DNA of 64,000 nucleotides from DASXQK01 sp963757155 (GTDB lineage: Bacteria > Pseudomonadota > Alphaproteobacteria > Dongiales > Dongiaceae): positions 1 through 64,000 of the forward strand of contig CAVWQS010000024.1 of NCBI GenBank assembly GCA_963757155.1. Direction: 5' to 3'. Positions 17,407 through 26,348 of the stretch are shown here, in pieces. The position numbers were made by a program, and so were the translations under genes. Every line of letters starts with the position of its first letter. Position 1 is the first letter of the stretch. The notes beneath the pieces were generated by a model that did no database searches, had not been told where the DNA came from, and was given only the letters and a program-made list of their open reading frames with translations.

Positions 17407-18102
17407 ATGAGCCTCTACCGTCCCACCGAGCCGCCGGAGGTCCTGGGCCCCCGGTACCGCGAGCAGGCGCTGGAGCCGAAGCGCACGGCCCTCATCAGCG
17501 TCGACATGCAGAACGACGATTGCAGCCGCAAGAAGCGGCAGGGTCCGACCGCCGCGGGTCCCGAGGGCGCGGAGAAGCGCTATTTCTTCGACCGCCTCGA
17601 GCAGATGGTCATTCCCAATCAGCAGAAGCTGCAGGCCGCGACCCGCCGGCTCGGGATCGAGAACATCTATGTCATCATCGAAAGCCTGACCAAGGACGGG
17701 CGCGACCGCGGCATGGATCACAAGGCCTCCTTCATCAACTACCCGCGCGGTTCCTGGGAGGCCCAGATCATCGAGGAGCTGACGCCCGCCGATGACGACA
17801 TCATCATCCGCAAGACGGCCTCGGGGCCCTTCGGCACGACCAATATCGATTATGTGCTGCGAGCCCTCGACATCCGCCAGCTCATCGTCTTCGGCGTGCT
17901 GACCGATCAATGCGTGGAGAGCACCGTGCGCTCGGCGGCGGATTACGGATTCCTGGTGACCCTGGTAGGCGACGCCTGCGCCACCTACAGCCAGGAGCGC
18001 CAGGACAACACCCTGAAGGCGATCAAGGGTTATTGCCGCATCCGCACGACCGAGGAGCTGCTGGCCGAGCTCGCCGAGCTGGGCCAGAAGGCCGTGGCGT
18101 GA
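17407..18102 (+). CDS. Isochorismatase-family cysteine hydrolase
   Basis: A 231-residue member of the isochorismatase/nicotinamidase hydrolase fold. The catalytic Asp is in LISVDMQNDD, the Lys in IIIRKTASGPFGTT, and the nucleophilic Cys in VFGVLTDQCVESTVRSA. Members hydrolyse amides (nicotinamide, N-carbamoylsarcosine, ureidoacrylate, biuret) or isochorismate. It is followed 16 bases later by the kinase-M23-PLP fusion and then by BKACE and an FAD oxidoreductase, so an amide or carbamoyl substrate in catabolism of a nitrogenous compound is a reasonable inference; the exact substrate is not shown. Confidence 0.87.
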   Translation: MSLYRPTEPPEVLGPRYREQALEPKRTALISVDMQNDDCSRKKRQGPTAAGPEGAEKRYFFDRLEQMVIPNQQKLQAATRRLGIENIYVIIESLTKDGRDRGMDHKASFINYPRGSWEAQIIEELTPADDDIIIRKTASGPFGTTNIDYVLRALDIRQLIVFGVLTDQCVESTVRSAADYGFLVTLVGDACATYSQERQDNTLKAIKGYCRIRTTEELLAELAELGQKAVA

Positions 18103-18118
18103 GGCGCGTGTCCGCAGC

Positions 18119-21100
18119 ATGAGCCTTTCGGCCACGGCGACCCGCCGCGCTCTCTCGTCCGCCGATGCCACGGCGGTCCTGCGCCGTCTCTACGCCATCG
18201 ACGGCACGGCGCAGGAGCTGGCGGGTGAGCTCGACCAGAATTTCCTGATGACGGTCGGGGATCGCTTCTGTGTGCTGAAGATCTACCGGGCCGGTGCCGA
18301 GCGCGATGTCCTCGATCTTCAGGACGCAGCGCTGCGCCATGTGCTGGCCCGCGACGCCGGAATGCCGGTGCCGCGGCCCATCGCCGATGGCGAGGGGGCG
18401 ACGATCTCCACCATCGCCGCACCCGACGGTACGACGCGCTTCGTGCGGCTGCTGGATTGGGTGCCCGGCACGCTCATGGGCGAGTTCCGCCCCTATAGCG
18501 GGGCGCTGCTACGCTCGCTGGGGAGATTCCTCGGCCGTCTCGACCGCGCGTTGGGCGATTTCCGCCATCCCGCGGAAGAGCGAAAGCTGCTCTGGGCCAT
18601 GACCTCGGCTCTCGAGCATCGCGCCTTGCTGGCGCATATCGCCGATCCGGCCAAGCGCGCCATCGCGGCCGGGGTGTTGGATGCCTATGAACGGAATGTC
18701 GTCCCCGCACTGCTGCGACTGCCGAATCAGGTCATCCATCACGACGCGAATGAATGGAACGTCGTGGTGGATTCTGACGGCGCCTGCGCCGGGCTCATCG
18801 ATTTCGGCGATATGACGAGGGGGCCACGGATCGCCGAAGTCGCCGTCGCCTGCGCTTATGGCATGATGGCCCAAGCAGATCCGGTGGCCGCCATGGCCAG
18901 CATCGTCGGCGGCTATAACGAGGAGAACCGGCTCAGCGAGCTCGAGCTCTCCCTTCTGCTGGATCTCACCCGCACGCGGCTGGCGCAGAGCGTCTGCATG
19001 TCCGCCTGGCAATCGACCCGCGAGCCGGAGAACGAGTATCTCCTCATCAGCCAAGGGGATGCCTGGGCCCTGCTCGGGCGCCTGGAGCAAATACCGCCGC
19101 GCTTCGTGCATTACGCGCTCCGCGCCGCCTGTGGTCTGCCGCCCCATCCCGCCGGACCGCGCGTTGCCAATTATCTCGCGGCCCAGGCCGATTCCATCGG
19201 GCCGGTCTGCCGCCATAATCTGACCAAGGCGCCGGTGCTGATCTTCGATTGGACCGAGGGCAGCGCCGATCTGACGGCGCTGGAGGCTCTGCCGGATATG
19301 GCGGCGCGCACCGCCCACGTGACGGCGCGGCTGGCGGAAGCGGGGGCGGTCGCCGGCATCGGGCGTTATCGCGAGCCGCGGCCGGTCTATCGCGGCCCCT
19401 TGTTCGAGACGGCAAGCGGAGAGCGGCGGGATGTCCATCTGGGGCTGGACGTCTTCCTGCCCGCCGACGAGCCGATCTTCAGCCCTCTCGATGCGGTGGT
19501 CCATGCCGTGCATGACAATGCCGGGGAGGGCGACTACGGCCCGGTCGTGATCCTCGAGCATCGGACGGACCAGGGCGATATCTTCTACACCCTCTATGGT
19601 CATCTCAGCCTCGAAACCCTGGATCTTCTGAAGCCCGGAGAGGAGGTCGTCGCCGGCCAGCATATCGGTTGGATCGGCGCCCCGCCCCACAACGGAAATT
19701 GGGTCCCCCATCTTCATCTTCAGCTCATCCTCGACCTGCTGGACCGCGGCACGGATATCGAGGGGGTGGCGGCGGCGAGCGCCATCGATCTCTGGGAGGC
19801 GCTCTGCCCCAATCCCAATATCCTCCTCGGCATTCCGGCCGCGGTGGATCTGCGGATTCCCCGGAGCAAGGAGCGCCTGCTCGAGGAGCGCCGCGCCCAT
19901 CTCGGCCGCTCCCTCTCGATCTCCTATGCCGAGCCGCTGAAGATCATCCGCGGCCGCGGCCAATTCCTGATCGACGAGAGCGGCGAGACCTATCTCGACA
20001 TGGTCAATAATGTGGCCCATGTCGGCCATTGCCATCCCCGCGTCGTCGCCGCCGGCCAGGCCCAGATGGCCGAGCTCAACACCAACACGCGCTATCTCCA
20101 TGACAATATCGTCGAGCTGGCGCGCCGGCTGACCGCGAACCTGCCGCCGTCCCTCAGCGTCTGCTTTTTCGTCAATTCCGGCAGCGAGGCGAATGACTTG
20201 GCCTTGCGTCTGGCCCGCACCCATACCGGCCGGCGCGATGTCATATCGGTCGAGGTCGGCTATCACGGCCATCTGACCTCGCTGATCGAGATCAGCCCCT
20301 ACAAATTCGACGGCCCCGGCGGCATGGGCCGCCCGCCCGGCTGCCGGGTCGCCGAAATGCCAGACGGCTACCGCGGCCGGCTGAAATATGGCGAACCGGA
20401 TCTGGGGCCGCGCTATGCCGAGGATGTGGCCCGCCAGATCGCGGCCGCGAAGGCGGAGGGCAGGGAGATCGCCGCCTTCTTCTGCGAATCCATCCTCTCC
20501 TGCGGCGGCCAGATCGTGCTGCCGCCCGGCTACCTCGCCGCGGCCTATGACAGCGTCCGCGCGGCCGGCGGCGTCTGCGTCGCCGATGAGGTGCAGGTGG
20601 GCTTCGGGCGGGTCGGCACGCATATGTGGGGCTTCGAGACCCAAGGCGTGATCCCCGATATCGTCACCATGGGCAAGCCCTTCGGCAATGGTCATCCCCT
20701 GGGTGCCGTCGTCACCACGCCGGAGATCGCCGACTCCTTCGCCAACGGCATGGAATATTTCAATACCTTCGGCGGCAATCCTGTCTCGGCGGCGATCGGG
20801 CTTGCGGTGCTCGATGTCATCGCCGACGAGCGGCTGCAGTCTCACGCCCGGCTGGTGGGCGATCGGATGCTGGCGGGCCTGCGCGCGTTGCAGCAGCGCT
20901 ATCCCCTCATCGGCGATGTCCGCGGCCTCGGGCTCTTCGTCGGTTTCGAGCTGGTGCAGGACCGGGAAACCCTGGCCCCGGCGGCGAACGAGGCCAAGCG
21001 CCTGGTCGAGGCGATGAAGCGCCGCCGGATCCTGCTCTCCATCGACGGCGCACTCCACAATGTCATCAAGATCAAGCCGCCGCTGGTCTTCGACGCCAAG

Positions 21101-21172
21101 GATTGCGACCGCTTCCTCTCGGCCCTGGACGAGGTGCTCGCCGAGATGTCTGATAGGCCGTCGCCCGGCTAG
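18119..21172 (+). CDS. Three-domain fusion: APH-type kinase, M23 metallopeptidase-like domain, class III PLP aminotransferase/phospholyase-like
   Basis: A single intact 1017-residue frame. Residues about 20-340 are an aminoglycoside-phosphotransferase-like kinase with catalytic loop HHDANEWN (Asp209) and LIDFGDM for metal. Residues about 420-560 are an M23/LytM domain retaining the zinc set (His440 and Asp444 in HLGLD, His531/His533 in PHLHLQ) and YGHLS. Residues about 600-1010 are a class III PLP enzyme with GSEANDLALRLAR, VADEVQVGFGR, and the PLP Lys853 in MGKPFGNGHPLGAVVTT. GMEYFNTFGGNPVS resembles the AGXT2L phospholyase branch (ethanolamine-phosphate or phosphohydroxylysine phospholyases). 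A kinase and a lyase that would act in series on an amino alcohol are thus joined. No signal peptide is seen, so the M23 domain is probably not acting on cell wall. Confidence 0.88.
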   Translation: MSLSATATRRALSSADATAVLRRLYAIDGTAQELAGELDQNFLMTVGDRFCVLKIYRAGAERDVLDLQDAALRHVLARDAGMPVPRPIADGEGATISTIAAPDGTTRFVRLLDWVPGTLMGEFRPYSGALLRSLGRFLGRLDRALGDFRHPAEERKLLWAMTSALEHRALLAHIADPAKRAIAAGVLDAYERNVVPALLRLPNQVIHHDANEWNVVVDSDGACAGLIDFGDMTRGPRIAEVAVACAYGMMAQADPVAAMASIVGGYNEENRLSELELSLLLDLTRTRLAQSVCMSAWQSTREPENEYLLISQGDAWALLGRLEQIPPRFVHYALRAACGLPPHPAGPRVANYLAAQADSIGPVCRHNLTKAPVLIFDWTEGSADLTALEALPDMAARTAHVTARLAEAGAVAGIGRYREPRPVYRGPLFETASGERRDVHLGLDVFLPADEPIFSPLDAVVHAVHDNAGEGDYGPVVILEHRTDQGDIFYTLYGHLSLETLDLLKPGEEVVAGQHIGWIGAPPHNGNWVPHLHLQLILDLLDRGTDIEGVAAASAIDLWEALCPNPNILLGIPAAVDLRIPRSKERLLEERRAHLGRSLSISYAEPLKIIRGRGQFLIDESGETYLDMVNNVAHVGHCHPRVVAAGQAQMAELNTNTRYLHDNIVELARRLTANLPPSLSVCFFVNSGSEANDLALRLARTHTGRRDVISVEVGYHGHLTSLIEISPYKFDGPGGMGRPPGCRVAEMPDGYRGRLKYGEPDLGPRYAEDVARQIAAAKAEGREIAAFFCESILSCGGQIVLPPGYLAAAYDSVRAAGGVCVADEVQVGFGRVGTHMWGFETQGVIPDIVTMGKPFGNGHPLGAVVTTPEIADSFANGMEYFNTFGGNPVSAAIGLAVLDVIADERLQSHARLVGDRMLAGLRALQQRYPLIGDVRGLGLFVGFELVQDRETLAPAANEAKRLVEAMKRRRILLSIDGALHNVIKIKPPLVFDAKDCDRFLSALDEVLAEMSDRPSPG

Positions 21173-21205
21173 AGAGCCCGGGCTCGCCTTCGGAGGAGAC
21201 GGCTG

Positions 21206-22112
21206 ATGTCGCGTCGGGTCATGATCTGCTGCGCGGTGACGGGAAGCGCCGATACGCCGCGCAAGAACCCCGCCGTCCCCGTGACGCCGGAGGCCATCGC
21301 CCGCTCAGCCATCGATGCTGCCAAGGCCGGTGCCGCCGTGGTCCATATCCATGTGCGCAACCCCGAGACCGGCAAGCCCAGCATGGAGCTGGCCCATTAC
21401 CGCGAGGTGGTCGAGCGCATTCGCGACAGCGGGGTCGAGGTCATCATCAACCTCACCACCGGCGCCGGCGGGCGCTTCCAGCCCGGGGCCGACGATCCGC
21501 GCGAGCCCGGCCCCGGCACGACCCTCAGCCGGCCGGCTGACCGTGTCCGCCACATCCTGGCGCTGCGGCCGGATATCTGCAGCCTCGACATGGGCAGCAT
21601 GAACATGGGCGAGATGATCTTCGCCAATACCCCCGGCCATCTCGCGGAGATGGCGGCCGCGGCGCTCGCCGCGGGGGTGGTGCCGGAGCTGGAGGTCTTC
21701 GAGGCCGGTCATGTGCTGCTGGCGAAATCCATGCTGGAGAAGAAGCAGCTGCTGCCGCCGGCCCTGTTTCAGATCTGCCTCGGCGTCTCCTGGGGCCAGC
21801 CCGCGACCAGCGACGCCATGAGCTATATGCAGCGGCTCCTGCCCGCCGATGCCACCTGGTTCGCCTTCGGCGTCGGTCCGCGGCAGTTTCCCATGGTGGG
21901 CCAGGCCGTGCTGCTGGGCGGCAATGTCCGGGTCGGGCTGGAGGACAATCTCTATCTCGCCCGCGGCAATGCTCGCCCCCAGCAATGCCGCTCTGGTGGA
22001 GCGGGCGGTGCAGATCGTCCAGCTCCTGGGCGAGGAGGTGGCGAGCGCCTCCGAGGCGCGGGAGCTTATCGGCCTGACGCCGCGGGCACCCGCGGCTGCC
22101 AGGGCTGTCTGA
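21206..22112 (+). pseudogene. Beta-keto acid cleavage enzyme (BKACE, DUF849) with +1 frameshift
   Basis: BKACE enzymes cleave beta-keto acids with acetyl-CoA, the type member acting on 3-keto-5-aminohexanoate in lysine fermentation. The TIM-barrel metal site is seen in GAAVVHIHVRNPETGKPSME (HxH) and CSLDMGSMN, with FGVGPRQFPM and NVRVGLEDNLYLARG near the end. After LYLARG (21964-21971) the frame shifts by +1 and the remaining family sequence (MLAPSNAALVERAVQIVQLLG, ASEARELIGL) continues to TGA at 22110. In the unshifted frame the protein runs into the next gene, producing an artificial chimera. It follows the 1017-residue fusion by 33 bases with a good ribosome site. Confidence 0.82.
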
Positions 22113-22129
22113 CCCAGGGCCGCCTGACA

Positions 22130-23440
22130 ATGCCGATGGACAGCATCCTCGCGTCGAATTTTCGCGACACGCCCTATTGGTGGGATGCGGCACCGCCCTT
22201 GCCGATCCGGGCGGCGCTGCCCGGGGCCTGCGACGTGGCCATCATCGGCGCGGGATACACGGGACTTCGGGCCGCTTTGACCCTGCTGCGGGCGGGGCGC
22301 AGCGTCGCCGTCTTCGACAAGGAGGATCCGGGCTTCGGCGCCTCGCGACGCAATGCCGGATATCTCGGTCGAACCCTGAAGAAATCCTTCGACACGCTGG
22401 CGGCCGGCCATGGCGCCGACTATGCCCTCGCCATCTATCGCGATCTCGATGCCGCTTTGCAGAGCACGCTCGCCTTCATCGCCACGGAAGGGATCGACTG
22501 TCACGCCGTACGTTGCGGGCGTTTCATCGCCGCCACCTCACCGCATCACTATGAGGTGATGGCGAAGGAGCTGGGCAGCATGAAGCGCCATCTGGGCTTC
22601 GATTTCGCCATGGTGCCCAAGGCAGAGCAGAACAGCGAGTTCGCCTCGGAGATCTATTTCGGCGGCGCGGTCATTCCCGATCTGGGGTCGCTGCATCCCG
22701 GGCTCTACCACAAGGGCATTCTGGAGCGCGTGCAGGCCGCGGGCGGGCTGGTGCTGGGGCGGACCGAGGTGCGCCGGATCGCCCGCCGCTCGCCGGCGGG
22801 CTTCGAGATCGCGACTGCGGGCGGCACGGTGGAAGCGCGTGAGGTGGTGGTGGCCACCAACGGCTATACGCCGCGGCAATTCGCCTGGCAGGCGCGGCGC
22901 GTCATCCCCTTCACCGGCTATATGGCCGCGACCGAGGAACTGCCGGCGGGCCTCCTCGCCAAGATCATCCCGGCGCGCCGGACCGTGATCGATTCCAATA
23001 TCGATATCGATTTCTTCCGCCCGGCGCCCGACACCTCGCGCATCCTCTTCGGCGGCGCCACGGGGAGCGGGCTCAGGGGCACCGACCAGATCGCCCGCAA
23101 GCTGCACGGGATTCTGGGCCGCGTCCTGCCGGATCTCGCGGGAAGGCGCCTCAGCCATGTCTGGTCGGGGCAATGCGCGGGGACCTTCGACATGATGCCC
23201 CATATCGGCCAGGCCGACGGGATCTGGTATGCCATGGGCTATAACTTCGCCGGCGTGCCCATGGGCTCTTTTCTCGGCGAGAAGCTGGCGCAGAAGATTC
23301 TGGGGCTGGCAGAAGGCAAGACCGCCTTCGACATCGCACCCTTCCCAACCCGGCCGTTCTACCGGGGCAATCCCTGGTTCGTGCCGCTGGCCATGCGCTG
23401 GTTTCGCCGCCAGGACCGAAAGCTGGCAAAGGGCGCTTGA
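22130..23440 (+). CDS. FAD-dependent oxidoreductase (DAO family, gamma-glutamylputrescine oxidase-like)
   Basis: A 436-residue D-amino-acid-oxidase-fold flavoenzyme. The dinucleotide motif is VAIIGAGYTGLRAALTLLRAG, followed by GASRRNAGYLG, the usual Rossmann-adjacent substrate loop, VVVATNGYTP, and the C-terminal FAD motif GIWYAMGYNFAGVPMGSFLG. The N-terminal YWWDAAPP resembles amine oxidases of the PuuB/OrdL type that act on secondary amines. It begins 17 bases after the BKACE stop and appears to be the last gene of the 17.4-23.4 kb transcript. The substrate is unknown; an alternative start is ATG 22136. Confidence 0.85.
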   Translation: MPMDSILASNFRDTPYWWDAAPPLPIRAALPGACDVAIIGAGYTGLRAALTLLRAGRSVAVFDKEDPGFGASRRNAGYLGRTLKKSFDTLAAGHGADYALAIYRDLDAALQSTLAFIATEGIDCHAVRCGRFIAATSPHHYEVMAKELGSMKRHLGFDFAMVPKAEQNSEFASEIYFGGAVIPDLGSLHPGLYHKGILERVQAAGGLVLGRTEVRRIARRSPAGFEIATAGGTVEAREVVVATNGYTPRQFAWQARRVIPFTGYMAATEELPAGLLAKIIPARRTVIDSNIDIDFFRPAPDTSRILFGGATGSGLRGTDQIARKLHGILGRVLPDLAGRRLSHVWSGQCAGTFDMMPHIGQADGIWYAMGYNFAGVPMGSFLGEKLAQKILGLAEGKTAFDIAPFPTRPFYRGNPWFVPLAMRWFRRQDRKLAKGA

Positions 23441-23486
23441 CCCGGTAGCGGGCTTGGCATAGCAGCTAGCGCGGTTTTCGCCTTAT

Positions 23487-23520
23487 CGTCATTCCCGCGA
23501 AAGCGGGAATCCAGGGCAAC
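23487..23520. repeat. REP-like palindromic intergenic repeat, copy 1
   Basis: The unit CGTCATTCCCGCGAAAGCGG... contains the hairpin ATTCCCGC-GAAA-GCGGGAAT and ends ATCCAGGGCAAC. Nearly the same unit recurs at 38475. It lies between the FAD oxidoreductase and an SDR gene. Confidence 0.8.
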
Positions 23521-23546
23521 GAGCGCGCATCTTTTGGGGGAGCAAC

Positions 23547-24299
23547 ATGGCGTCGAGCGACAGGATTGCGATGGTGACGGGCGCCGGCAGCGGCATCGGG
23601 CGGGAGGTCGCGCTTGCGCTGATGGGCGCGGGCTATAAGGTGGTGCTGGCCGGACGGCGCGCCGACGCGCTGCAGGAGACGGCGGCGGCCGGTCCGGCGG
23701 GCCATAGCCTCGCCGTGCCCACCGATGTGACCGATCCCGCCTCGGTCGATGCGCTCTTCGCCCAGGTGAAGAAGGCCTACGGCCGCCTGGATATCCTGTT
23801 CAACAATGCCGGCACCGGTGGGCGGGGCGTGACCTTCGACCAGCTCACCTTCGAGGATTGGAAGCGGGTGGTCGACGTCAATCTGACCGGCATGTTCCTC
23901 TGCGCCCAGGGCGCCTTCCGCCTGATGAAGGATCAGGATCCCAAGGGCGGGCGCATCATCAACAACGGCTCGATCTCGGCCCATGCGCCGCGGCCGAACT
24001 CCGCACCCTATACCTCCACCAAGCATGGCGTCACGGGACTGACCAAGTCGATCGCCCTCGACGGGCGCATCCACGACATCGCCTGCGGCCAGATCGACAT
24101 CGGCAATGCCGGCACGGCCATGACCAAGCGGATGACCACCGGCGTGCCTCAGGCCAATGGCACGCTGGCGATCGAGCCGGTGATGGAGGTCTCGAATGTG
24201 GCGAAGGCGGTGCTGTTCATGGCCGACCTGCCGGCGGACGCCAATGCCCTGTTCCTGACGGTCATGGCAACCAAGATGCCGCTGGTCGGGCGGGGCTGA
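23547..24299 (+). CDS. Short-chain dehydrogenase/reductase
   Basis: A 250-residue classical SDR. The cofactor motif is VTGAGSGIGREVA at residue 11; the arginine pair in VVLAGRRADA suggests NADP(H). NNAG lies in DILFNNAGTGG, the catalytic Ser in NNGSISAHAPRPNSAPYT and the Tyr-x-x-x-Lys in YTSTKHGVTGLTKSIALDG. GGGGGAG precedes the ATG. It is convergent with the DUF2076 gene 30 bases away. The substrate is unknown. Confidence 0.88.
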   Translation: MASSDRIAMVTGAGSGIGREVALALMGAGYKVVLAGRRADALQETAAAGPAGHSLAVPTDVTDPASVDALFAQVKKAYGRLDILFNNAGTGGRGVTFDQLTFEDWKRVVDVNLTGMFLCAQGAFRLMKDQDPKGGRIINNGSISAHAPRPNSAPYTSTKHGVTGLTKSIALDGRIHDIACGQIDIGNAGTAMTKRMTTGVPQANGTLAIEPVMEVSNVAKAVLFMADLPADANALFLTVMATKMPLVGRG

Positions 24300-24329
24300 G
24301 CTGCCACCGACCTCTCGCTGAGCCGCCCT

Positions 24330-25025
24330 TCAGACGTCCTGGAAGCCGCTGTCGTCGCCGAAGCCGTCGTGCCCTGATCGAAGCCGGGATCATCGACCTG
24401 GGTGGTGTCGTTGCTGGGATCGGGCGAGTCCTGGCCGGGATCGTTGCTGCCGGCCGCGACATCCTGGGGTGCCGTCTCGAAATTATTGACGGTGATGTCT
24501 TCCGCCGGCTGGGCGAGGCCGGCTCCGGCCACATTGGCGAAGGGGCTGCCGCCATAGCCCAGCATATGCTCGATGCCCTGGAACAGCAGCGCGCCCCCGG
24601 CCACGCCCGCGGCCGTCGACAGCGCCGATTGCAGGAAGCTGGGGGCCCCGCGCGAACCCCAGGGCCCCGGCGACGCGGCGGCGGCAGGCGCAGCCGGTTG
24701 CGGTGCGGAGGCCAAGGGATAAGCCTGACGGCCCGGCGCTTCGCCGCCGAGCAGGCCCGAGAGGAAGCTTCGCCGGGGCGCTTCCGGGGCGGCGCCGGCC
24801 GAGGCCTGGGCGAGCTTGGCCTCGAGATTGGCGATCCGAGCTTGCGCCCCCTTGAGAGCGGACTCCTGCACCAGCGCCGTCTGGACCAACAGATAGGGGG
24901 CCAGCGGCTGCTGCCGCTACCAGCCCGTCGATGAGCGCCCGCGCCTCGCCGTCGATTTCACCTTCCGGCGGCGGCGTCAGGCGTTGGAACAGGCCGAGGA
25001 TGAGGTCGCGTTCCTGCGGGGTCAT
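24330..25025 (-). pseudogene. DUF2076-domain protein with two mutually compensating frameshifts
   Basis: The N-terminus MTPQERDLILGLFQRL and the following segment APYLLVQTALVQESALKGAQARIANLE are the DUF2076 signature. Between them the frame shifts by +1 near 24911-24921 (the natural reading is DGLV then RQQPLAPYLLVQ). The middle is Gly/Ala/Pro-rich with ALSTAAGVAGGALLFQGIEHMLG. Near 24368-24379 a shift in the opposite sense is needed to reach the usual acidic Gly-rich tail (HDGFGDDSGFQDV and stop at 24330). The two shifts cancel: start and stop are in register with 231 codons. Function of DUF2076 is not established; it is often predicted to be envelope-associated. Confidence 0.7.
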
Positions 25026-25172
25026 GGGGCCTCCTGCTGTCGCGGATCGTGAATCGATGAGCAGGAGATTGTGATGATCGTCTCGACGGTCAAGCTCCAT
25101 AGATTGATCTCTGCGGGTGGCGGCCGAGACCGGCGGGCGCTAGTTTGTTGCCGTCGACGGTAGGGGAGCAAG

Positions 25173-26207
25173 ATGATGACGGATTCCATTCGCGTGGGCG
25201 TGATCGGCTGCGGTTTCTTCGCCCAGAACCATCTGCATTCCTGGAAGGGGCTGGCCGGGCAGGGCGCCGAGCTGGTGGCGGTCTGCGACATCGATCCTGC
25301 GAAGGCAAAGGCGGCCGCCGAGAATTTCGGGGCCGCTCGCTGGCACAGCGATCCCGAGAAGATGTTCCGGGAAGAGAAGCTCGGGCTGGTGGATATCGCC
25401 ACCCGGGTCGAGACGCATCAGGCGCTGGTCCTGCGCGCCATCGCCGCCGGCATCCCGACCATCGTCCAAAAGCCCTTCGGCCCCGATACGGCCTCCTGCC
25501 GCGCCATGACCGATGCGGCGCAGGCGGCGGGCGTCTTCCTGGCGGTGCATGAGAATTTCCGCTTCCAGGCGCCGATGCGAAGGATCGCGGAGGTCTTGCG
25601 CGCCGGCACGATCGGCGCGCCGACCTGGGCCCGCATCAGCTTCCGCACGGGCTATGACGTCTACAAGGGCCAGCCCTATCTCATGCAGGAGGAGAAGCTT
25701 ATCGTCGCCGATCTCGGGCCCCATGTGCTCGATCTGGCCCGGGTCTTCCTGGGCGAGGTCCAGCATCTGACGGCGGAAACCCAGCGGCGCAATCCGAAGC
25801 TTCGCGCCGAGGATACGGCGACCATGCTGCTCCGCCACCGCTCGGGGGCGGTCTCCGCCGTCGAATGCACTTATGAATCCCGCCGCCTGCCGGACAATTT
25901 CCCCGAGACCCTCATCGAGATCGAAGGCCCCCGCGGCGCAATCGTGCTTCGGCCCGGCTCGGTGCTGGAGGTGACGGTCGAGGGCAAGATGACCTCCGAG
26001 GACGCCGATGCGCCCTTGCTGGATTGGACGCAGCGTCCCTGGCATGTCGTGCAGGAGAGTGTCTATGCGACCTGCGCGCATATGCTGGCCGCCGTCCGGG
26101 CGGGGCGCGAGGCGGCCACCTCGGCGCGTGACAATCTGAAGACATTCGCGCTCTGTGAGGCGGCTTATGAGTCCATGGCCCAGGGCCGCGTGGTTCGGAT
26201 CGACTGA
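25173..26207 (+). CDS. Gfo/Idh/MocA-family oxidoreductase
   Basis: A 344-residue NAD(P)-dependent sugar or inositol dehydrogenase-like protein. The Rossmann motif is RVGVIGCGFFAQNHLHSW; ATRVETHQALVLRAIAAG and IVQKPFGPDTASCRA contain the conserved EKP-like motif (here QKPF, with Gln in place of the usual Glu). HENFRFQAPMRRI and the C-terminal alpha/beta domain (DLGPHVLDLARVFLGEV, with the D..xH pair) follow. GGGGAG precedes the ATG. Substrates in the family are polyols and sugar derivatives; none can be assigned here. Confidence 0.88.
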   Translation: MMTDSIRVGVIGCGFFAQNHLHSWKGLAGQGAELVAVCDIDPAKAKAAAENFGAARWHSDPEKMFREEKLGLVDIATRVETHQALVLRAIAAGIPTIVQKPFGPDTASCRAMTDAAQAAGVFLAVHENFRFQAPMRRIAEVLRAGTIGAPTWARISFRTGYDVYKGQPYLMQEEKLIVADLGPHVLDLARVFLGEVQHLTAETQRRNPKLRAEDTATMLLRHRSGAVSAVECTYESRRLPDNFPETLIEIEGPRGAIVLRPGSVLEVTVEGKMTSEDADAPLLDWTQRPWHVVQESVYATCAHMLAAVRAGREAATSARDNLKTFALCEAAYESMAQGRVVRID

Positions 26208-26211
26208 TCTT

Positions 26212-26245
26212 CCCCTCTCCCGCGCTTGGACGCGCAAGAGAGGGG
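26212..26245. repeat. Intergenic inverted repeat
   Basis: CCCCTCTC and GAGAGGGG flank a GC-rich core just after the Gfo/Idh/MocA stop codon. The arm CCCTCTCCCGCGCTT recurs in the longer palindrome at 63688-63854, so it is a fragment of a dispersed repeat and may also act as a transcript 3' end. Confidence 0.6.
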
Positions 26246-26348
26246 TGCTTCGCAGTGCGTTTTGGAAACGCCCGGGCAAATTTTCCCTTAGCTGAAGCGC
26301 CGCCACTCCCTAGCTCTGCTTCATCGCTGGATGAAGCGGAGAGGCAGG

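Noticed and set aside
18509..21058. Long minus-strand open frame opposite the triple-domain fusion
   Set aside because: It is antisense to a frame with kinase, M23 and PLP motifs in order, and its composition is shadow-like.
21206..23440. A 744-residue BKACE-FAD oxidoreductase fusion protein
   Set aside because: The linker of about 55 residues matches nothing expected, whereas a +1 shift gives the normal BKACE C-terminus and stop. It is an artefact of a frameshift.
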